Counted from the stretch's first letter, positions 34,378-43,624 are shown. The stretch is 64,000 nt of DNA from BRHc4a sp049323755 (GCA_049323755.1 JBMOPE010000044.1:1-64000); one strand, 5' to 3'. Notes: generated by a model from the letters alone, not told the origin. Made by a program: numbers and translations.

Positions 34378-35277
34378 TTGAACAAAGTAACCTACGGCTT
34401 AGAAAGCATGCATATTGCGTTCAAAGGTACCTCACAGACTGAAACCATTGAAGTGACGGCACCCTGCACCACGGACGGAGAGATTACCGTTACCGTGACA
34501 GCTACCACGCTGCTCGGTGCTGACTCTCCGAAAGCAGTAATTGTCCCCCTTGCAGCTGAAACACACACAACAGTTACGAAAGTGGCATCCACAGTCGTTA
34601 ATGCACTAAACAATGACAGTGTGATCAGTGCTGTATTTACAACTAGTCACTCTGCTGGCGTGATTACACTCAAGACGAAGGTAGCCCAAGCCAATGACGC
34701 CACACTGGCTATTGCCTTTACCGTAGGAACCACGGGGGTTACGGTTGGTGCATCAACAAACGGCACCAACGGGACTACATCTTGGGGAACACCCACGGCC
34801 ATCCCCGGGGCCGTTAGATTCACACCCACACCTCAGGGCCAGGAAGTAAAATTCTACGCCGATAACGGCCTGTATTTTACGGCCACAAGTAATGACGGTT
34901 ATACCGCAGAGCTGGAGGCAGCCCTGATACCGGACAGCATCCTGGCAGAAATGCTTGGCTGGCGCATCGACACCAACGGTATGCTTGTTGAGGTTGCTGA
35001 TGGAGTACAGAAAGAATTTGCCCTGATGGGCCAGGTTGAAGGCGACTCGAAAAACAGGCGCTTTGTTTATTATCAGTGCAAAGCCGCCCGGCCTGCCAAA
35101 GAGCATAGTACTAAGGGTGAGGCTATCGAGGTTAAGACTGACGTACTTACATTGACCATTACACCTATAACCATCAACGGTGAAAAGGTTGTCAAAGGCA
35201 CCATGGAACTCAACGACACAAACACAGCCGCATATAATGCCTTCTTCAATGCGGTAACTGTTCCCCAGGCGGCGTAA
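34378..35277 (+). CDS. Major tail protein with nested Ig-like insert
   Basis: 299 residues from TTG 34378 with TAGGAGGT upstream. The tube-forming core is of the phi13 type: residues 3-14 (KVTYGLESMHIA) continue directly in homologues into WGTPTAIPGAVRF, but here about 110 residues are inserted between them. The insert is Thr/Val/Ala-rich and beta-predicted (ITVTVTATTLLG, GVITLKTKVAQANDATLAI), the type of module often carried on tail tubes. The C-terminal 160 residues form the usual tube domain. Confidence 0.88.
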   Translation: MNKVTYGLESMHIAFKGTSQTETIEVTAPCTTDGEITVTVTATTLLGADSPKAVIVPLAAETHTTVTKVASTVVNALNNDSVISAVFTTSHSAGVITLKTKVAQANDATLAIAFTVGTTGVTVGASTNGTNGTTSWGTPTAIPGAVRFTPTPQGQEVKFYADNGLYFTATSNDGYTAELEAALIPDSILAEMLGWRIDTNGMLVEVADGVQKEFALMGQVEGDSKNRRFVYYQCKAARPAKEHSTKGEAIEVKTDVLTLTITPITINGEKVVKGTMELNDTNTAAYNAFFNAVTVPQAA

Positions 35278-35286
35278 GGAGGACAC

Positions 35287-35637
35287 ATGAGAGAAATAAC
35301 GATTGGTAAAAAACAAGTTAGGGTCAGGGCAACGCCCCTGGCCCTCTTGTATTACCAGCAGGAGTTTGATTCAGATTTGGTTGGAGACATAGTAAAAATG
35401 AAAGGTGCGGAAAAAGACCCCTCCAAATTTGATTCGGTGGTCTGTCTCCGGATAACCTGGGCTATGGCAAAAGCTGACACAGGTATCAATAATTCTTTCC
35501 CTGATTTCTTAACTTGGCTTTCGGAATTGGATTCCTTTGATTTGTCAAATCCTGAACTTCTTAAAGCCGTCATGGAGGAGGCGGCTGACGGCTTTTTTCG
35601 TCGAGGAGTCCAGAAAAAGCAAGGAAACAGAAAATGA
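35287..35637 (+). CDS. Tail assembly chaperone, short form (gpG-like)
   Basis: 116 residues from ATG 35287 with AAGGAGGA upstream. It follows the major tail protein and precedes the tape measure, the fixed place of tail chaperones. Its end overlaps a second frame that continues to 35818. At 35593-35599 the run TTTTTTC lets the P-site Phe-tRNA slip from TTT to TTC, which would give a +1 shift just before a CGT codon and make the extended gpGT-like protein. Confidence 0.82.
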   Translation: MREITIGKKQVRVRATPLALLYYQQEFDSDLVGDIVKMKGAEKDPSKFDSVVCLRITWAMAKADTGINNSFPDFLTWLSELDSFDLSNPELLKAVMEEAADGFFRRGVQKKQGNRK

Positions 35638-35818
35638 TATACCGGAACGGCTCGATCTTGAGCTCTTAGCCATCGGGAAACGGACAGGGCTAACCTTGCC
35701 AGAAATAAACGAATTTCGTGTACGAGATTTGCTGGCCTATGCAGAGATATACACTGGCGCAAAAAAGAAAAAGCCACGTATGGCGACTCAAGCGGATATT
35801 GATGCTTTTTATGCCTGA
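35600..35818 (+). CDS. Tail assembly chaperone, frameshift extension (gpT-like)
   Basis: The +1 frame adds about 73 residues (VEESRKSKETENDIPERL, then LPEINEFRVRDLLAYAEIY and ATQADIDAFYA). There is no ribosome-binding site for an independent start, and the frame is open across the overlap. It is therefore best read as the C-terminal part of a programmed-frameshift fusion with 35287-35598, as in many long-tailed phages. Confidence 0.75.
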   Translation, partial: VEESRKSKETENDIPERLDLELLAIGKRTGLTLPEINEFRVRDLLAYAEIYTGAKKKKPRMATQADIDAFYA

Positions 35819-35851
35819 GCAGGACCGTAATACAGTGAGGTGATAGGTAAA

Positions 35852-38107
35852 ATGGCTGAAACAATTCGCGGCATAAACGTAGTAATTGGAGCTGAGACAA
35901 CCGGATTATCCGCTGCTTTGAGTGAAGTAAATCGGCGAAGCCGGGACATTCAAGGAGAGTTAAGGCAGGTCGAACGGTTACTTAGATTTGATCCTTCTAA
36001 CACTGAACTTTTAGCCCAACAGCAAAGGCTTTTAAGCGATGCTGTGTCCAACAGCAGGGAAAGACTTGACCGGTTACGAGCTGCTCAGGAGCAGGTTAAT
36101 GAACAATTTAGACGAGGAGAAATAAGCGGAGGGCAATACCGTGCTTTTCAGCGGGAAGTTGCCGCAGCTGAACAAGAGCTTCGTAGGTTTGAGAACAGAT
36201 TAGAGGAAACCCAGCAGGCTGGGAACAATCTTGGAGAATCACTGCAGAGAACCGGAGAAAAGCTAAAGGGCATCGGAACAACACTGACAACTACTGTATC
36301 TGCCCCTTTAGCGGCAGCGGGTGCTTTACTCCTCAAAGGTACGGCTGATGCTCAGGCTGCACAAGGTAAATTGCAGGCGTCTCTCGGCCTAACAGCAGAT
36401 GAAGCCAAAAGACTTGGAGATGTTGCCCGCGAAGTATGGAAAGATGGTTTTGGCGAAAACATTGACGAGGTAAACCAAGCCCTGGTTAATGTTCGCCAAA
36501 ACATGGCGGGGTTAGCTGAGGTTGAATTAGCCCAGGTTACGGAAGGGGCTTTAACAATAGCCCAGGTGTTTGAGCAGGATGTTAAAGAGGTAACTGCTTC
36601 CGCCGGGGTGATGATGAAGAATTTCAGTATATCCGGCCAGGAGGCGCTGGATTTAATTACCGTTGGCTTCCAGAAAGGCGGCGATTTTTCGGGGGAGTTG
36701 CTGGACACCCTGCGGGAATACTCTCCTCAGTTTAAAAGTTTGGGTCTTTCAGCCGATCAGGCTATGGCCATGCTTATATCCGGGGCGCAGGCGGGGGCAT
36801 GGAACCTAGACAAAGTCGGCGATGCCATGAAGGAGTTTAATATCCGGGCACAGGACGGCAGCAAAACAACCGCAGAAGGATTTGCCGCTATAGGGTTAAA
36901 CGCCCAGGAAATGGGGGCGGCTATCGCAAAGGGCGGAGAGGACGCCCAAAAGGCTTTTCTAGCCACAGTTACTGCTTTAGCGTCTATAAGTGACCCACTA
37001 CAGCAAAATATCGCTGGTGTGGCGCTTTTTGGTACTCAGTGGGAGGATGTGAGGTCACAGGTTATCACTGCTTTAGCAGATGGTAAAGCTGGGTTGGGTG
37101 ATTTTGCCGGGGCCACTGAATCGGCGAGAAAAGCAATTGAGGAAAATAATCCGTTTTTAGCATTGAAAAAATCTGCCAGGGAGCTGCAAGATGCTCTGAA
37201 ACCTGCATTGGAACCCATTGTTGATATTATTGAAAATTCAATAACTCCAGCTGTTAAATCGCTTGCGACATGGTTTTCTGAACTATCACCGACAGGTCAA
37301 AAAGCTGCTTTAGCCATTGCAGGCATCGCAATAGCCGCAGGGCCGCTTTTAATAGTCGCTGGAAGCCTGGCTAGTATATTTAGCTCATTAGCAATTGCTG
37401 CAGGTGTTCTAGGTGTTTCTATCGGAGCCATAGCTGCCCCGGTTGCTGCAGTGGTTGCAGCTATCGGACTCCTAGTAGGTGCTGGCGTATTGCTGTATAA
37501 GAATTGGGATAACATAAAAGCCTTTGGGTTAGAAATGTGGGCATCTATTCAACAGGCTTGGACTGATAAAATTGAAGCCATTAAAGCCCTTTGGCAGGGA
37601 TTTAAGGACAGTATAACTGAGGTGTGGAACACCTTATGGAGCGCTATAACTGAGCGTTTCAACACCGTAAAACAGGCTATTACCCAAGCTACAACAGTGC
37701 TTACCGACATCATGTTGGGAAAATGGGAAAGTTTTAAAACCGGTTTGACGGCTATATGGGGGGCCATCACAGGAGCAATAAAGGGATACATCAATAATCA
37801 GATTGGTTTTATCAACAAACTGATTGATGCCCTGAATTCTATACAAGTGGATATACCTGAATGGGTTCCCGGTTTCGGGGGTCAGAAATTTGGAATTAAC
37901 TTACCCCATGTACCGATGTTGGCCGAAGGTGGAATTGTAACCCGTCCTACCCTGGCCATGATTGGCGAGGCAGGCCCGGAGGCGGTTGTCCCTCTGTCAA
38001 AGATGCCGGGAACAGTGATTGAGCAAATAAACATATACGGTAACGATGCTGATGAGATTTGGGACAAGTTTGAACGCAAGCTGCACACCCATGGAGTGAG
38101 GTTGTAG
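35852..38107 (+). CDS. Tail tape measure protein
   Basis: 751 residues from ATG 35852, behind GAGGTGATAGG. Residues 20-130 are coiled coil. A TMP core domain follows (SAPLAAAGALLLKGTADAQA, LITVGFQKGGDF). Hydrophobic Ala-rich helices lie near 490-560. The typical C-terminus GGIVTRPTLAMIGEAGPEAV comes before the end. It sets tail length and guides tube assembly. By the usual ~0.15 nm per residue, a tail of roughly 110 nm is expected. Confidence 0.93.
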   Translation: MAETIRGINVVIGAETTGLSAALSEVNRRSRDIQGELRQVERLLRFDPSNTELLAQQQRLLSDAVSNSRERLDRLRAAQEQVNEQFRRGEISGGQYRAFQREVAAAEQELRRFENRLEETQQAGNNLGESLQRTGEKLKGIGTTLTTTVSAPLAAAGALLLKGTADAQAAQGKLQASLGLTADEAKRLGDVAREVWKDGFGENIDEVNQALVNVRQNMAGLAEVELAQVTEGALTIAQVFEQDVKEVTASAGVMMKNFSISGQEALDLITVGFQKGGDFSGELLDTLREYSPQFKSLGLSADQAMAMLISGAQAGAWNLDKVGDAMKEFNIRAQDGSKTTAEGFAAIGLNAQEMGAAIAKGGEDAQKAFLATVTALASISDPLQQNIAGVALFGTQWEDVRSQVITALADGKAGLGDFAGATESARKAIEENNPFLALKKSARELQDALKPALEPIVDIIENSITPAVKSLATWFSELSPTGQKAALAIAGIAIAAGPLLIVAGSLASIFSSLAIAAGVLGVSIGAIAAPVAAVVAAIGLLVGAGVLLYKNWDNIKAFGLEMWASIQQAWTDKIEAIKALWQGFKDSITEVWNTLWSAITERFNTVKQAITQATTVLTDIMLGKWESFKTGLTAIWGAITGAIKGYINNQIGFINKLIDALNSIQVDIPEWVPGFGGQKFGINLPHVPMLAEGGIVTRPTLAMIGEAGPEAVVPLSKMPGTVIEQINIYGNDADEIWDKFERKLHTHGVRL

Positions 38108-38109
38108 CC

Positions 38110-39537
38110 ATGGCCACAAGTCTTAAAATAGCCGGTACGGAACGTATCAATGACCTGGAAAAGAATACTCTGGACATTCAGCAGGTACTTACCTATCAAA
38201 TAGACACCTGCCAGTTTAATGTCACGGGCACCGCCCCTGCTGAAGGTGAAGAAGTTATTATCGAAGATGATGACCTGGGGCGGCTTTTCGGCGGGATTAT
38301 TAAAATTGTAGAGCTGTCCAGAACATCTCCAGATAAGAGTAAAAGTCTCAAGGTCTGGCAGATTGATAGCAATGATTACACAGCCCTGCTGGATAGGCGG
38401 CTTGTTGTTGAAACATACGAAAACATGACTGCAGATGCTATATTTTTGGACATTGTCACTAAGTATTGCCCTGGATTTACGACCACAGGAGTACAGGCGG
38501 GGGCCCCCACCATTGAGAAAATAATTTTTGATTACACACCGGTTAGCGAGGCGTTTAAGCAGCTTTGTGAGTATGTGGGCTGGCACTGGCAGCCTGACTA
38601 TTTTAAAGACTTACAGTTTTTTAGCACTGACGCCTTGTCTAATCCTGCACCTATGGAGTTGATACCGGGGGGTAGTTTTCGCGGCCTTAAGCACACCATT
38701 GATACGCAGGGACTGCGAAACAGGATATATGTTCGTGGCGGAACGATGCTCTCTGATCCGTTTACCTATGAGATAAAGGCAGACGGTGCAGCCAGGGCCT
38801 GGGTGCTCCCCCATAAGCCACATGAAATAAGTATGACGGTCAATGCCGTCCCTGTTACGGTTGGCATAGAGAATAACCATGAAGAAGCCGACTTTGAATA
38901 CTTGATGAATTATCAGGAGAAATACGTGCGAGCCTCCGAACAAACGCCGACGATAGCTACAGGGACAACCATAAGGTGGGTGTATCGGTATGACATTGAC
39001 GTGATTACTACCGTAGAGGATTTGGCCTCTCAGCAGGCCCTTGCCGCCGTGCAGGGCGGAGATGGTGTGTATGAGCATGTTATTGTGGACAAGTCCCTGA
39101 CCACCATCGAGGCGGCGGAGGCAGCCGGTAACGCCGATCTGCGTGAACACGCAAATCCGAGGGTAAAAGGCAGTTTTACCACCGAAGTTACAGGCTGGAG
39201 TCCAGGACAGCTACTCCCTATTGACTTACCGGATAGAGGGATAATCGGCCAGTTTTTGGTCCAGAAAGTAACCATAAGCCGTCCCTCATCCAGCCCCGCG
39301 ATATGGTCGCATAGGGTTAGATACGGTGGCCGTCTTCTGGGAATTGCCAATGTCCTCAAGGCCCTGGTTTCCGCCCAGCAGAAAAAGACCCTCAACGATA
39401 CGTCGATTTTGCATAAGTTTGTTTATGGCAGCGATGGGGTGAGCGTAACTGATGAGTTAATTATAACCTCCCGGGTGCTGCCCTATGTTTGCGGTGACCT
39501 GGATGCAGTATGTGGACTGGTGGTGGTATCTGATTGA
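38110..39537 (+). CDS. Tail tip / baseplate hub protein
   Basis: 475 residues immediately after the tape measure. The first half has an N-terminal beta region and DNDYTALLD-like and FDYTPVSEAFKQLCEYVGWHW segments typical of hub/Tal-type tail proteins. The second half contains SLTTIEAAEAAGNADL and a strand-rich end. No separate distal tail gene is evident, so this protein may be the main tail-tip component. Confidence 0.75.
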   Translation: MATSLKIAGTERINDLEKNTLDIQQVLTYQIDTCQFNVTGTAPAEGEEVIIEDDDLGRLFGGIIKIVELSRTSPDKSKSLKVWQIDSNDYTALLDRRLVVETYENMTADAIFLDIVTKYCPGFTTTGVQAGAPTIEKIIFDYTPVSEAFKQLCEYVGWHWQPDYFKDLQFFSTDALSNPAPMELIPGGSFRGLKHTIDTQGLRNRIYVRGGTMLSDPFTYEIKADGAARAWVLPHKPHEISMTVNAVPVTVGIENNHEEADFEYLMNYQEKYVRASEQTPTIATGTTIRWVYRYDIDVITTVEDLASQQALAAVQGGDGVYEHVIVDKSLTTIEAAEAAGNADLREHANPRVKGSFTTEVTGWSPGQLLPIDLPDRGIIGQFLVQKVTISRPSSSPAIWSHRVRYGGRLLGIANVLKALVSAQQKKTLNDTSILHKFVYGSDGVSVTDELIITSRVLPYVCGDLDAVCGLVVVSD

Positions 39538-39950
39538 TTGATGGGATAAAAGTAAAAGGCGAGTGGTTTTTTGAGTATGAAGGCGGCCGGCGTGAAGGGC
39601 CGTTTTCTAACTTCATTACTGCTGCGGGCCTGGCCAAGATAGCCGAGGGGATTGAAAATTATTCGGCGCCCTATCTGGTGATAGGGGATGACACAGCCTC
39701 CGGGGAGACAATCGTGGAGACATTCCGGAAGGCCGTATCTGCAGTAACCAGGTCCGGGAATGTGATCCGGTTCCGGACTCAGCTCCTACCCGGGGAGGCT
39801 AACGGAAACCATCAGAAAGTTGCTATTTATACCGGCGCTGCTGATACACCGGGGACCGGAACCATGTTCAACCTTTTGAAACAGCCTTGGTCAAAGGCTG
39901 CGAATACGGTCCTCACGGTAGAGGCCAGGATTACAGTGCAGGGGGTGTAA
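39534..39950 (+). CDS. Tail-region protein (unknown)
   Basis: 138 residues from TTG 39534, overlapping the hub stop by 4 bp. Beta-rich, with EGPFSNFITAAGLAKIAEGI and YLVIGDDTASGE near the start. That pattern is frequent in small tail-fibre-associated proteins of Firmicute phages. It probably contributes to the tail tip; the role is not known. Confidence 0.65.
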   Translation: MIDGIKVKGEWFFEYEGGRREGPFSNFITAAGLAKIAEGIENYSAPYLVIGDDTASGETIVETFRKAVSAVTRSGNVIRFRTQLLPGEANGNHQKVAIYTGAADTPGTGTMFNLLKQPWSKAANTVLTVEARITVQGV

Positions 39951-39953
39951 TAC

Positions 39954-40694
39954 TTGCCATTACAGGCGTGGAAAGATGGAGTAACAACTATAAATCAGGA
40001 TAACATGAATGCCCTTTTGCTGCCTCAGTCATGGCGCTATGGTTTCGAAGGGGCTCAGTTTGATTCAAAGACCGGGGCGGGAATATATGAGCTGGACAAC
40101 GCCAGCAATGACTTGGTCGTCCGGGTAACCCTTACCAGTTCCCGCTTTGACCGGATAGAGGTTGAGCTAGACAAACATGGTGATGGGGCCGACATCATTA
40201 TTGAATTGCGGGATGCCACATTTAATCCTGACGGAAGCAGTGATGGGTTGTTATTGGCAAGCTATGTTGTGCCTAAGGAATGGCTGCCTGCAGCAAAAGC
40301 ATATTTTGCCTTGCCCGTTGTGGCCACTGGCCTGACTCTGGGCAATGTATGGGTAATAATCAAAGGGGCCGGGGATGTAGACAACCATTTCCACGTTATC
40401 TCCGAGACTTCCCATGATGCCGCACATCCCTGTTATACACGTGTCCGTGGTGGTTCTGGGGCATGGACAGCGGAATATGCAGCCCATTTCAGGGCCTACG
40501 CCGGGACAACCGGAAAAGTAAGGCATATAGTCTATCCTGGGGCCGGATATTGTATCAGGACGCTAAACGCCAAGGGAAACCCCACCAACCTGAAATACTA
40601 TATTCTTGCCGGAAATGGTGAGGCCGTCATAAAAGAAAGCTTCGATATGAGCTATGATGCTTCAGGGACCGTACTTTTAGGGGGTGGAGAATAG
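39954..40694 (+). CDS. Tail-region protein (unknown, beta-rich)
   Basis: 246 residues from TTG 39954. The composition points to a beta-sandwich or carbohydrate-binding fold (DLVVRVTLTSSRFDRIEVELDKHG, HVISETSHDAAHP). No catalytic motif. Genes in this position commonly encode baseplate or receptor-binding components. Its TAG shares one base with the next GTG. Confidence 0.6.
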   Translation: MPLQAWKDGVTTINQDNMNALLLPQSWRYGFEGAQFDSKTGAGIYELDNASNDLVVRVTLTSSRFDRIEVELDKHGDGADIIIELRDATFNPDGSSDGLLLASYVVPKEWLPAAKAYFALPVVATGLTLGNVWVIIKGAGDVDNHFHVISETSHDAAHPCYTRVRGGSGAWTAEYAAHFRAYAGTTGKVRHIVYPGAGYCIRTLNAKGNPTNLKYYILAGNGEAVIKESFDMSYDASGTVLLGGGE

Positions 40695-41743
40695 TGCTAC
40701 TTTTATCAACGGAGCTTTTAGCTAGATTGGCCGAAATAAGCAACCTGCAGCTTACATATTCCGGCTTTGGAGATGGGTCAGACGGTGAGGTAAATCTGTC
40801 TGCTAATACCACTATACCTTTAGCAGTAAATGATATTTATACCGTTGTTTATCAAGCAACTAAATTCACATTGAATGCAGGATATACAATCTCTGTAGAT
40901 AAGCGTTGCAGAGGCATACTTATCTTAAGCCACTCTGACATTATTATTAACGGGATTATTAATCTAACTGGAAAAGGCGCTTATGCTGGAAGAACTACCG
41001 CACAACAGAGAGTGCTAGAAATTCCATTGGGTACTGCTACTATTGCTGTGCCTCAAGGCGCAGACGGAGGTGCAGGTGGCAGAGGCGGCCCTGCTGGCGC
41101 CGGAACTGGTGGATATGGAAGTAGTGGGAGTGTAGGTACTTGGTTTGGAGGAGGTTTCGGTGGCGGCGGCGGAGGTGGCGGTGGTTATAATAGTGGTAGT
41201 AATGTTTGGGGAGGTAATGGAGGAACTTCGGACTTAGATGCGGCTATTGGTGTTGGTGGAAGTGGTGGAACATCTGGTTCTGTCACTGGTAAAGTTGGTG
41301 GAAATTTTGGTGGCGGCGGTGGGGGTTATCACTCATCATTTGGAATTGGCGCTGTTGGCGGTACACTTTCTGGCGGCGGTGGCGGTGGAGGAAATTCATC
41401 AAGTGTTGGAGGTTCTGGCGGCGGTATTCCTGGGGGTTGTGTTATGTTAATAGCCCGAGGAAATATTGTTATAGGTGCAACTGGTCAAATATTATGTAAC
41501 GGCATCCAGGGAAGCGCAGGGGGTTCTGTTCCTTACAATAATGGTTATGGCGGTGGAGGAGGCTCCGGCGGTGGCGGTGGCGGAGTTATTCTTTTAGCAT
41601 ATAAAAACTCTTTTACAAACAGTGGGGTTTTACAGGTTAATGGAGGTTCAGGTGGTTCAGGTGGTTCTGGTGCTTGGTCCGGATATGAAGGATTTAGCGG
41701 AACAGCTGGAACCGTAGGAGTAATATCATCACAAAACATATAA
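40694..41743 (+). CDS. Glycine-rich tail tip / adhesin-like protein
   Basis: 349 residues from GTG 40694. The N-terminal 110 residues are beta-solenoid-like (CRGILILSHSDIIINGIINL). Residues 115-340 are dominated by Gly tracts (GGAGGRGG, GGGFGGGGGGGGG, GGGGSGGGGGG) separated by short variable loops. This is the composition of phage adhesins that fold as polyglycine-II sandwiches, as in T-even gp38-type tips, where the loops contact the receptor. A receptor-binding role is inferred. Confidence 0.7.
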   Translation: MLLLSTELLARLAEISNLQLTYSGFGDGSDGEVNLSANTTIPLAVNDIYTVVYQATKFTLNAGYTISVDKRCRGILILSHSDIIINGIINLTGKGAYAGRTTAQQRVLEIPLGTATIAVPQGADGGAGGRGGPAGAGTGGYGSSGSVGTWFGGGFGGGGGGGGGYNSGSNVWGGNGGTSDLDAAIGVGGSGGTSGSVTGKVGGNFGGGGGGYHSSFGIGAVGGTLSGGGGGGGNSSSVGGSGGGIPGGCVMLIARGNIVIGATGQILCNGIQGSAGGSVPYNNGYGGGGGSGGGGGGVILLAYKNSFTNSGVLQVNGGSGGSGGSGAWSGYEGFSGTAGTVGVISSQNI

Positions 41744-41755
41744 GGAGGGAGGACT

Positions 41756-42190
41756 TTGCAGAGGTTATTTTTTCACAATCCATACGATAAATCTTCCATT
41801 CAGCAGATGGAGTCGTTCCAGGGAGTCCCTGATGTCACCATTATCAACCCGTTTACTGACCAGTCACCAAGCAACATTAAAGTACCGTGGCTCCCCTATA
41901 TGGTTGATAAACAGGTTGCCCTTATCACTGAGGGGCTTTTTTATTGCGGGACTGTAATCCTGTCTTTTAAGTGCCGGGACCACCTTGACAATGATATAAC
42001 TGACAACCCCGGGCTAAAAGTGACTGTCAACGGCAATACCCAGGATGTGACCGCCCTTGACGGAATCTTTGAAGTTGAAATTGAATGCCCGGTGGCCATG
42101 ACGTTAGTCGTCCTGATCCGGGACGAAAACGGCCAGGGGTATTTCCCCGCAGACTTTGAAATAATGGTAGAGGAGGTACCGGCACCATGA
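41756..42190 (+). CDS. Tail-region protein (unknown)
   Basis: 144 residues from TTG 41756, behind AAGGAGGGAGG. It contains FFHNPYDKSSIQQ, a Pro-rich patch (DQSPSNIKVPWLPYM) and an Ig-like C-terminal half (LKVTVNGNTQDVTALDGIFEVE). Probably a virion accessory protein. No family assigned. Confidence 0.55.
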   Translation: MQRLFFHNPYDKSSIQQMESFQGVPDVTIINPFTDQSPSNIKVPWLPYMVDKQVALITEGLFYCGTVILSFKCRDHLDNDITDNPGLKVTVNGNTQDVTALDGIFEVEIECPVAMTLVVLIRDENGQGYFPADFEIMVEEVPAP

Positions 42191-42339
42191 ACAAAGTAAA
42201 CTTTAAAATAGGGCCGCCTGAAGAAAAGAAAATCAATGAGGATACAGAGCTTCAGTATATGAAGCAGCGTATACGAGCTATTGAGAATGAGCTCAAGAAG
42301 GTAAATCCAAAATTCAAGGTACCTGGCCCGCCTAAATAA
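42187..42339 (+). CDS. Small tail-end protein (50 residues)
   Basis: ATG 42187 overlaps the previous stop by 4 bp. The central helix is charged (EDTELQYMKQRIRAIENELKK) between Pro-containing ends. A terminator directly follows, so it is the last gene of the structural operon. The function is unknown. Confidence 0.6.
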   Translation: MNKVNFKIGPPEEKKINEDTELQYMKQRIRAIENELKKVNPKFKVPGPPK

Positions 42340-42354
42340 GGCGGTCTTTTTATT
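42328..42354 (+). terminator. Terminator after the tail operon
   Basis: Stem CCGCC/GGCGG with loop TAAATAA, followed by TCTTTTTATT. It separates the tail genes from the lysis cassette. Confidence 0.75.
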
Positions 42355-42393
42355 GGCCGATGTAATAATAATTTATTTCCGGAGGTGAGGTGG

Positions 42394-42675
42394 TTGCCGC
42401 CAGATGAAATTATGACGGCGTTAATTAATGCAATGCAGGAAGATATAAGGGAGCTAAAGGACCAAATAAAAGACATGCGTAGGGAGAACAGTGAGAATAT
42501 CCGCCGCCTTCATCAGAGATTTGATGACCTTGTTCAGAAAGACCCGGTGTCACGAAAGGAATGTGAGCAGTGTCGGCGGGATTGCCCAAAAGGGGGTTAT
42601 CCTGCCTGGGTGGCGGTGCTTTTTTCCTTGTGCGTTGGACTGGCTGTATATGTTGTTACAAAAGGAGGGCATTAA
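42394..42675 (+). CDS. XhlA-like lysis accessory protein
   Basis: 93 residues from TTG 42394, spaced 6 bp from GGAGGTG; GTG 42385 overlaps that site. It has a coiled-coil N-terminus (MQEDIRELKDQIKDMRREN), a Cys-bearing centre (CEQCRRDC) and a C-terminal membrane helix (WVAVLFSLCVGLAVYVV). Haemolysin XhlA-type proteins have this build and work with holin and amidase. The amidase follows 1 bp later. Confidence 0.7.
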   Translation: MPPDEIMTALINAMQEDIRELKDQIKDMRRENSENIRRLHQRFDDLVQKDPVSRKECEQCRRDCPKGGYPAWVAVLFSLCVGLAVYVVTKGGH

Positions 42676-42676
42676 A

Positions 42677-43315
42677 TTGAAGATTGTTATTGACCAGGGC
42701 CACGGGGGGAGAGACCCAGGAGCTTCTGGAAACGGTCTTGCGGAAGCCGATCTGACCGGGCAACTGGGCCTTATTGTTAAAGAGAAGCTTGCCGGTTATG
42801 ATGCGGAAGTAGAATTTGCCCCTCGAGGATCCCTGAATGAACGTGCAGCCTTCGCCAATAATGCGGGGGCTGATTTGTTTGTAAGCATCCACATAAATGC
42901 TGGGGGTGGCACTGGCTATGAGTCTCACATCTATATAGGGGCCGCTACGACCACCTTAACCATTGCCAAGTCTGTTCATACCATCCTATCGGCTTGGTAC
43001 GCTGAGAGGGGCTTTAGGGACCGTGGCCTGAAGCAATCAAACTTCGCCGTATTGCGGGAAACGAAAATGCCGGCCGTGCTGCTAGAAAATCTGTTTATTG
43101 ACCGGGCCGAGGATGCAGCCTTTTTAAAGGACAACCTCCCAGACATCGGAAATGAAATTGCGTGGGCTATTGCACAGGCCGTGGGATTAAAAGCAAAGAA
43201 GATTGACCCTTGTGAGAACTGCCAGGAGATTGTTAAGTTGCGGACACAAATCCAGCTCATGAAGCAGGAAATGAAGCAAATTTCGGGTGTGTGCAGTAAG
43301 TATGTGGCGATGTGA
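42677..43315 (+). CDS. N-acetylmuramoyl-L-alanine amidase (prophage endolysin)
   Basis: 212 residues from TTG 42677, with AAAGGAGGG upstream. Amidase_3 zinc hydrolase: IDQGHGG (His), the Glu in AEADLTG, SIHINAGG (His) and LLENLFI (catalytic Glu). The C-terminus has two Cys and a coiled stretch (CENCQEIVKLRTQIQLMKQEM). It cuts peptidoglycan at lysis. It differs from the amidase at 992-1711 in lacking a stalk domain. Confidence 0.92.
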   Translation: MKIVIDQGHGGRDPGASGNGLAEADLTGQLGLIVKEKLAGYDAEVEFAPRGSLNERAAFANNAGADLFVSIHINAGGGTGYESHIYIGAATTTLTIAKSVHTILSAWYAERGFRDRGLKQSNFAVLRETKMPAVLLENLFIDRAEDAAFLKDNLPDIGNEIAWAIAQAVGLKAKKIDPCENCQEIVKLRTQIQLMKQEMKQISGVCSKYVAM

Positions 43316-43375
43316 GGTGATTCCCTTGAGGCCAAAAACGAACCAATAAAAATAATTCTAAGGAGGCGAAAAGCC

Positions 43376-43582
43376 GTGGAAGATAATAAAAAATGGTGGC
43401 AATCAAAAACCGTATGGGGTGGCATGGTAGCTGTAGGGGCTGCCGTGGCCGGTGCATTCGGTCTGCAGATTGATGGGCAGACTCAAAACGAGATTACAGA
43501 ATATATTACAGTAGGAGCTGGAGCTATCGGTGGTCTGTTGGCTATTTACGGACGACTGAAAGCAGACAAAGGAATTAAATAA
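43376..43582 (+). CDS. Holin-like small membrane protein
   Basis: 68 residues from GTG 43376, with AAGGAGGCG upstream. It opens with WWQSKTVWGG, then has two hydrophobic segments (MVAVGAAVAGAFGL and VGAGAIGGLLAIYG) separated by a short acidic loop. That is the pattern of small two-helix phage holins, and it sits right after the endolysin. A strong terminator follows. Confidence 0.7.
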   Translation: MEDNKKWWQSKTVWGGMVAVGAAVAGAFGLQIDGQTQNEITEYITVGAGAIGGLLAIYGRLKADKGIK

Positions 43583-43592
43583 GGTAAAAGTG

Positions 43593-43624
43593 AAGGCCCT
43601 GCCATTGGTGGGGCCTTTTTTTAT
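43593..43624 (+). terminator. Terminator after the lysis cassette
   Basis: AAGGCCC and GGGCCTT arms followed by a T7 run. Confidence 0.85.
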
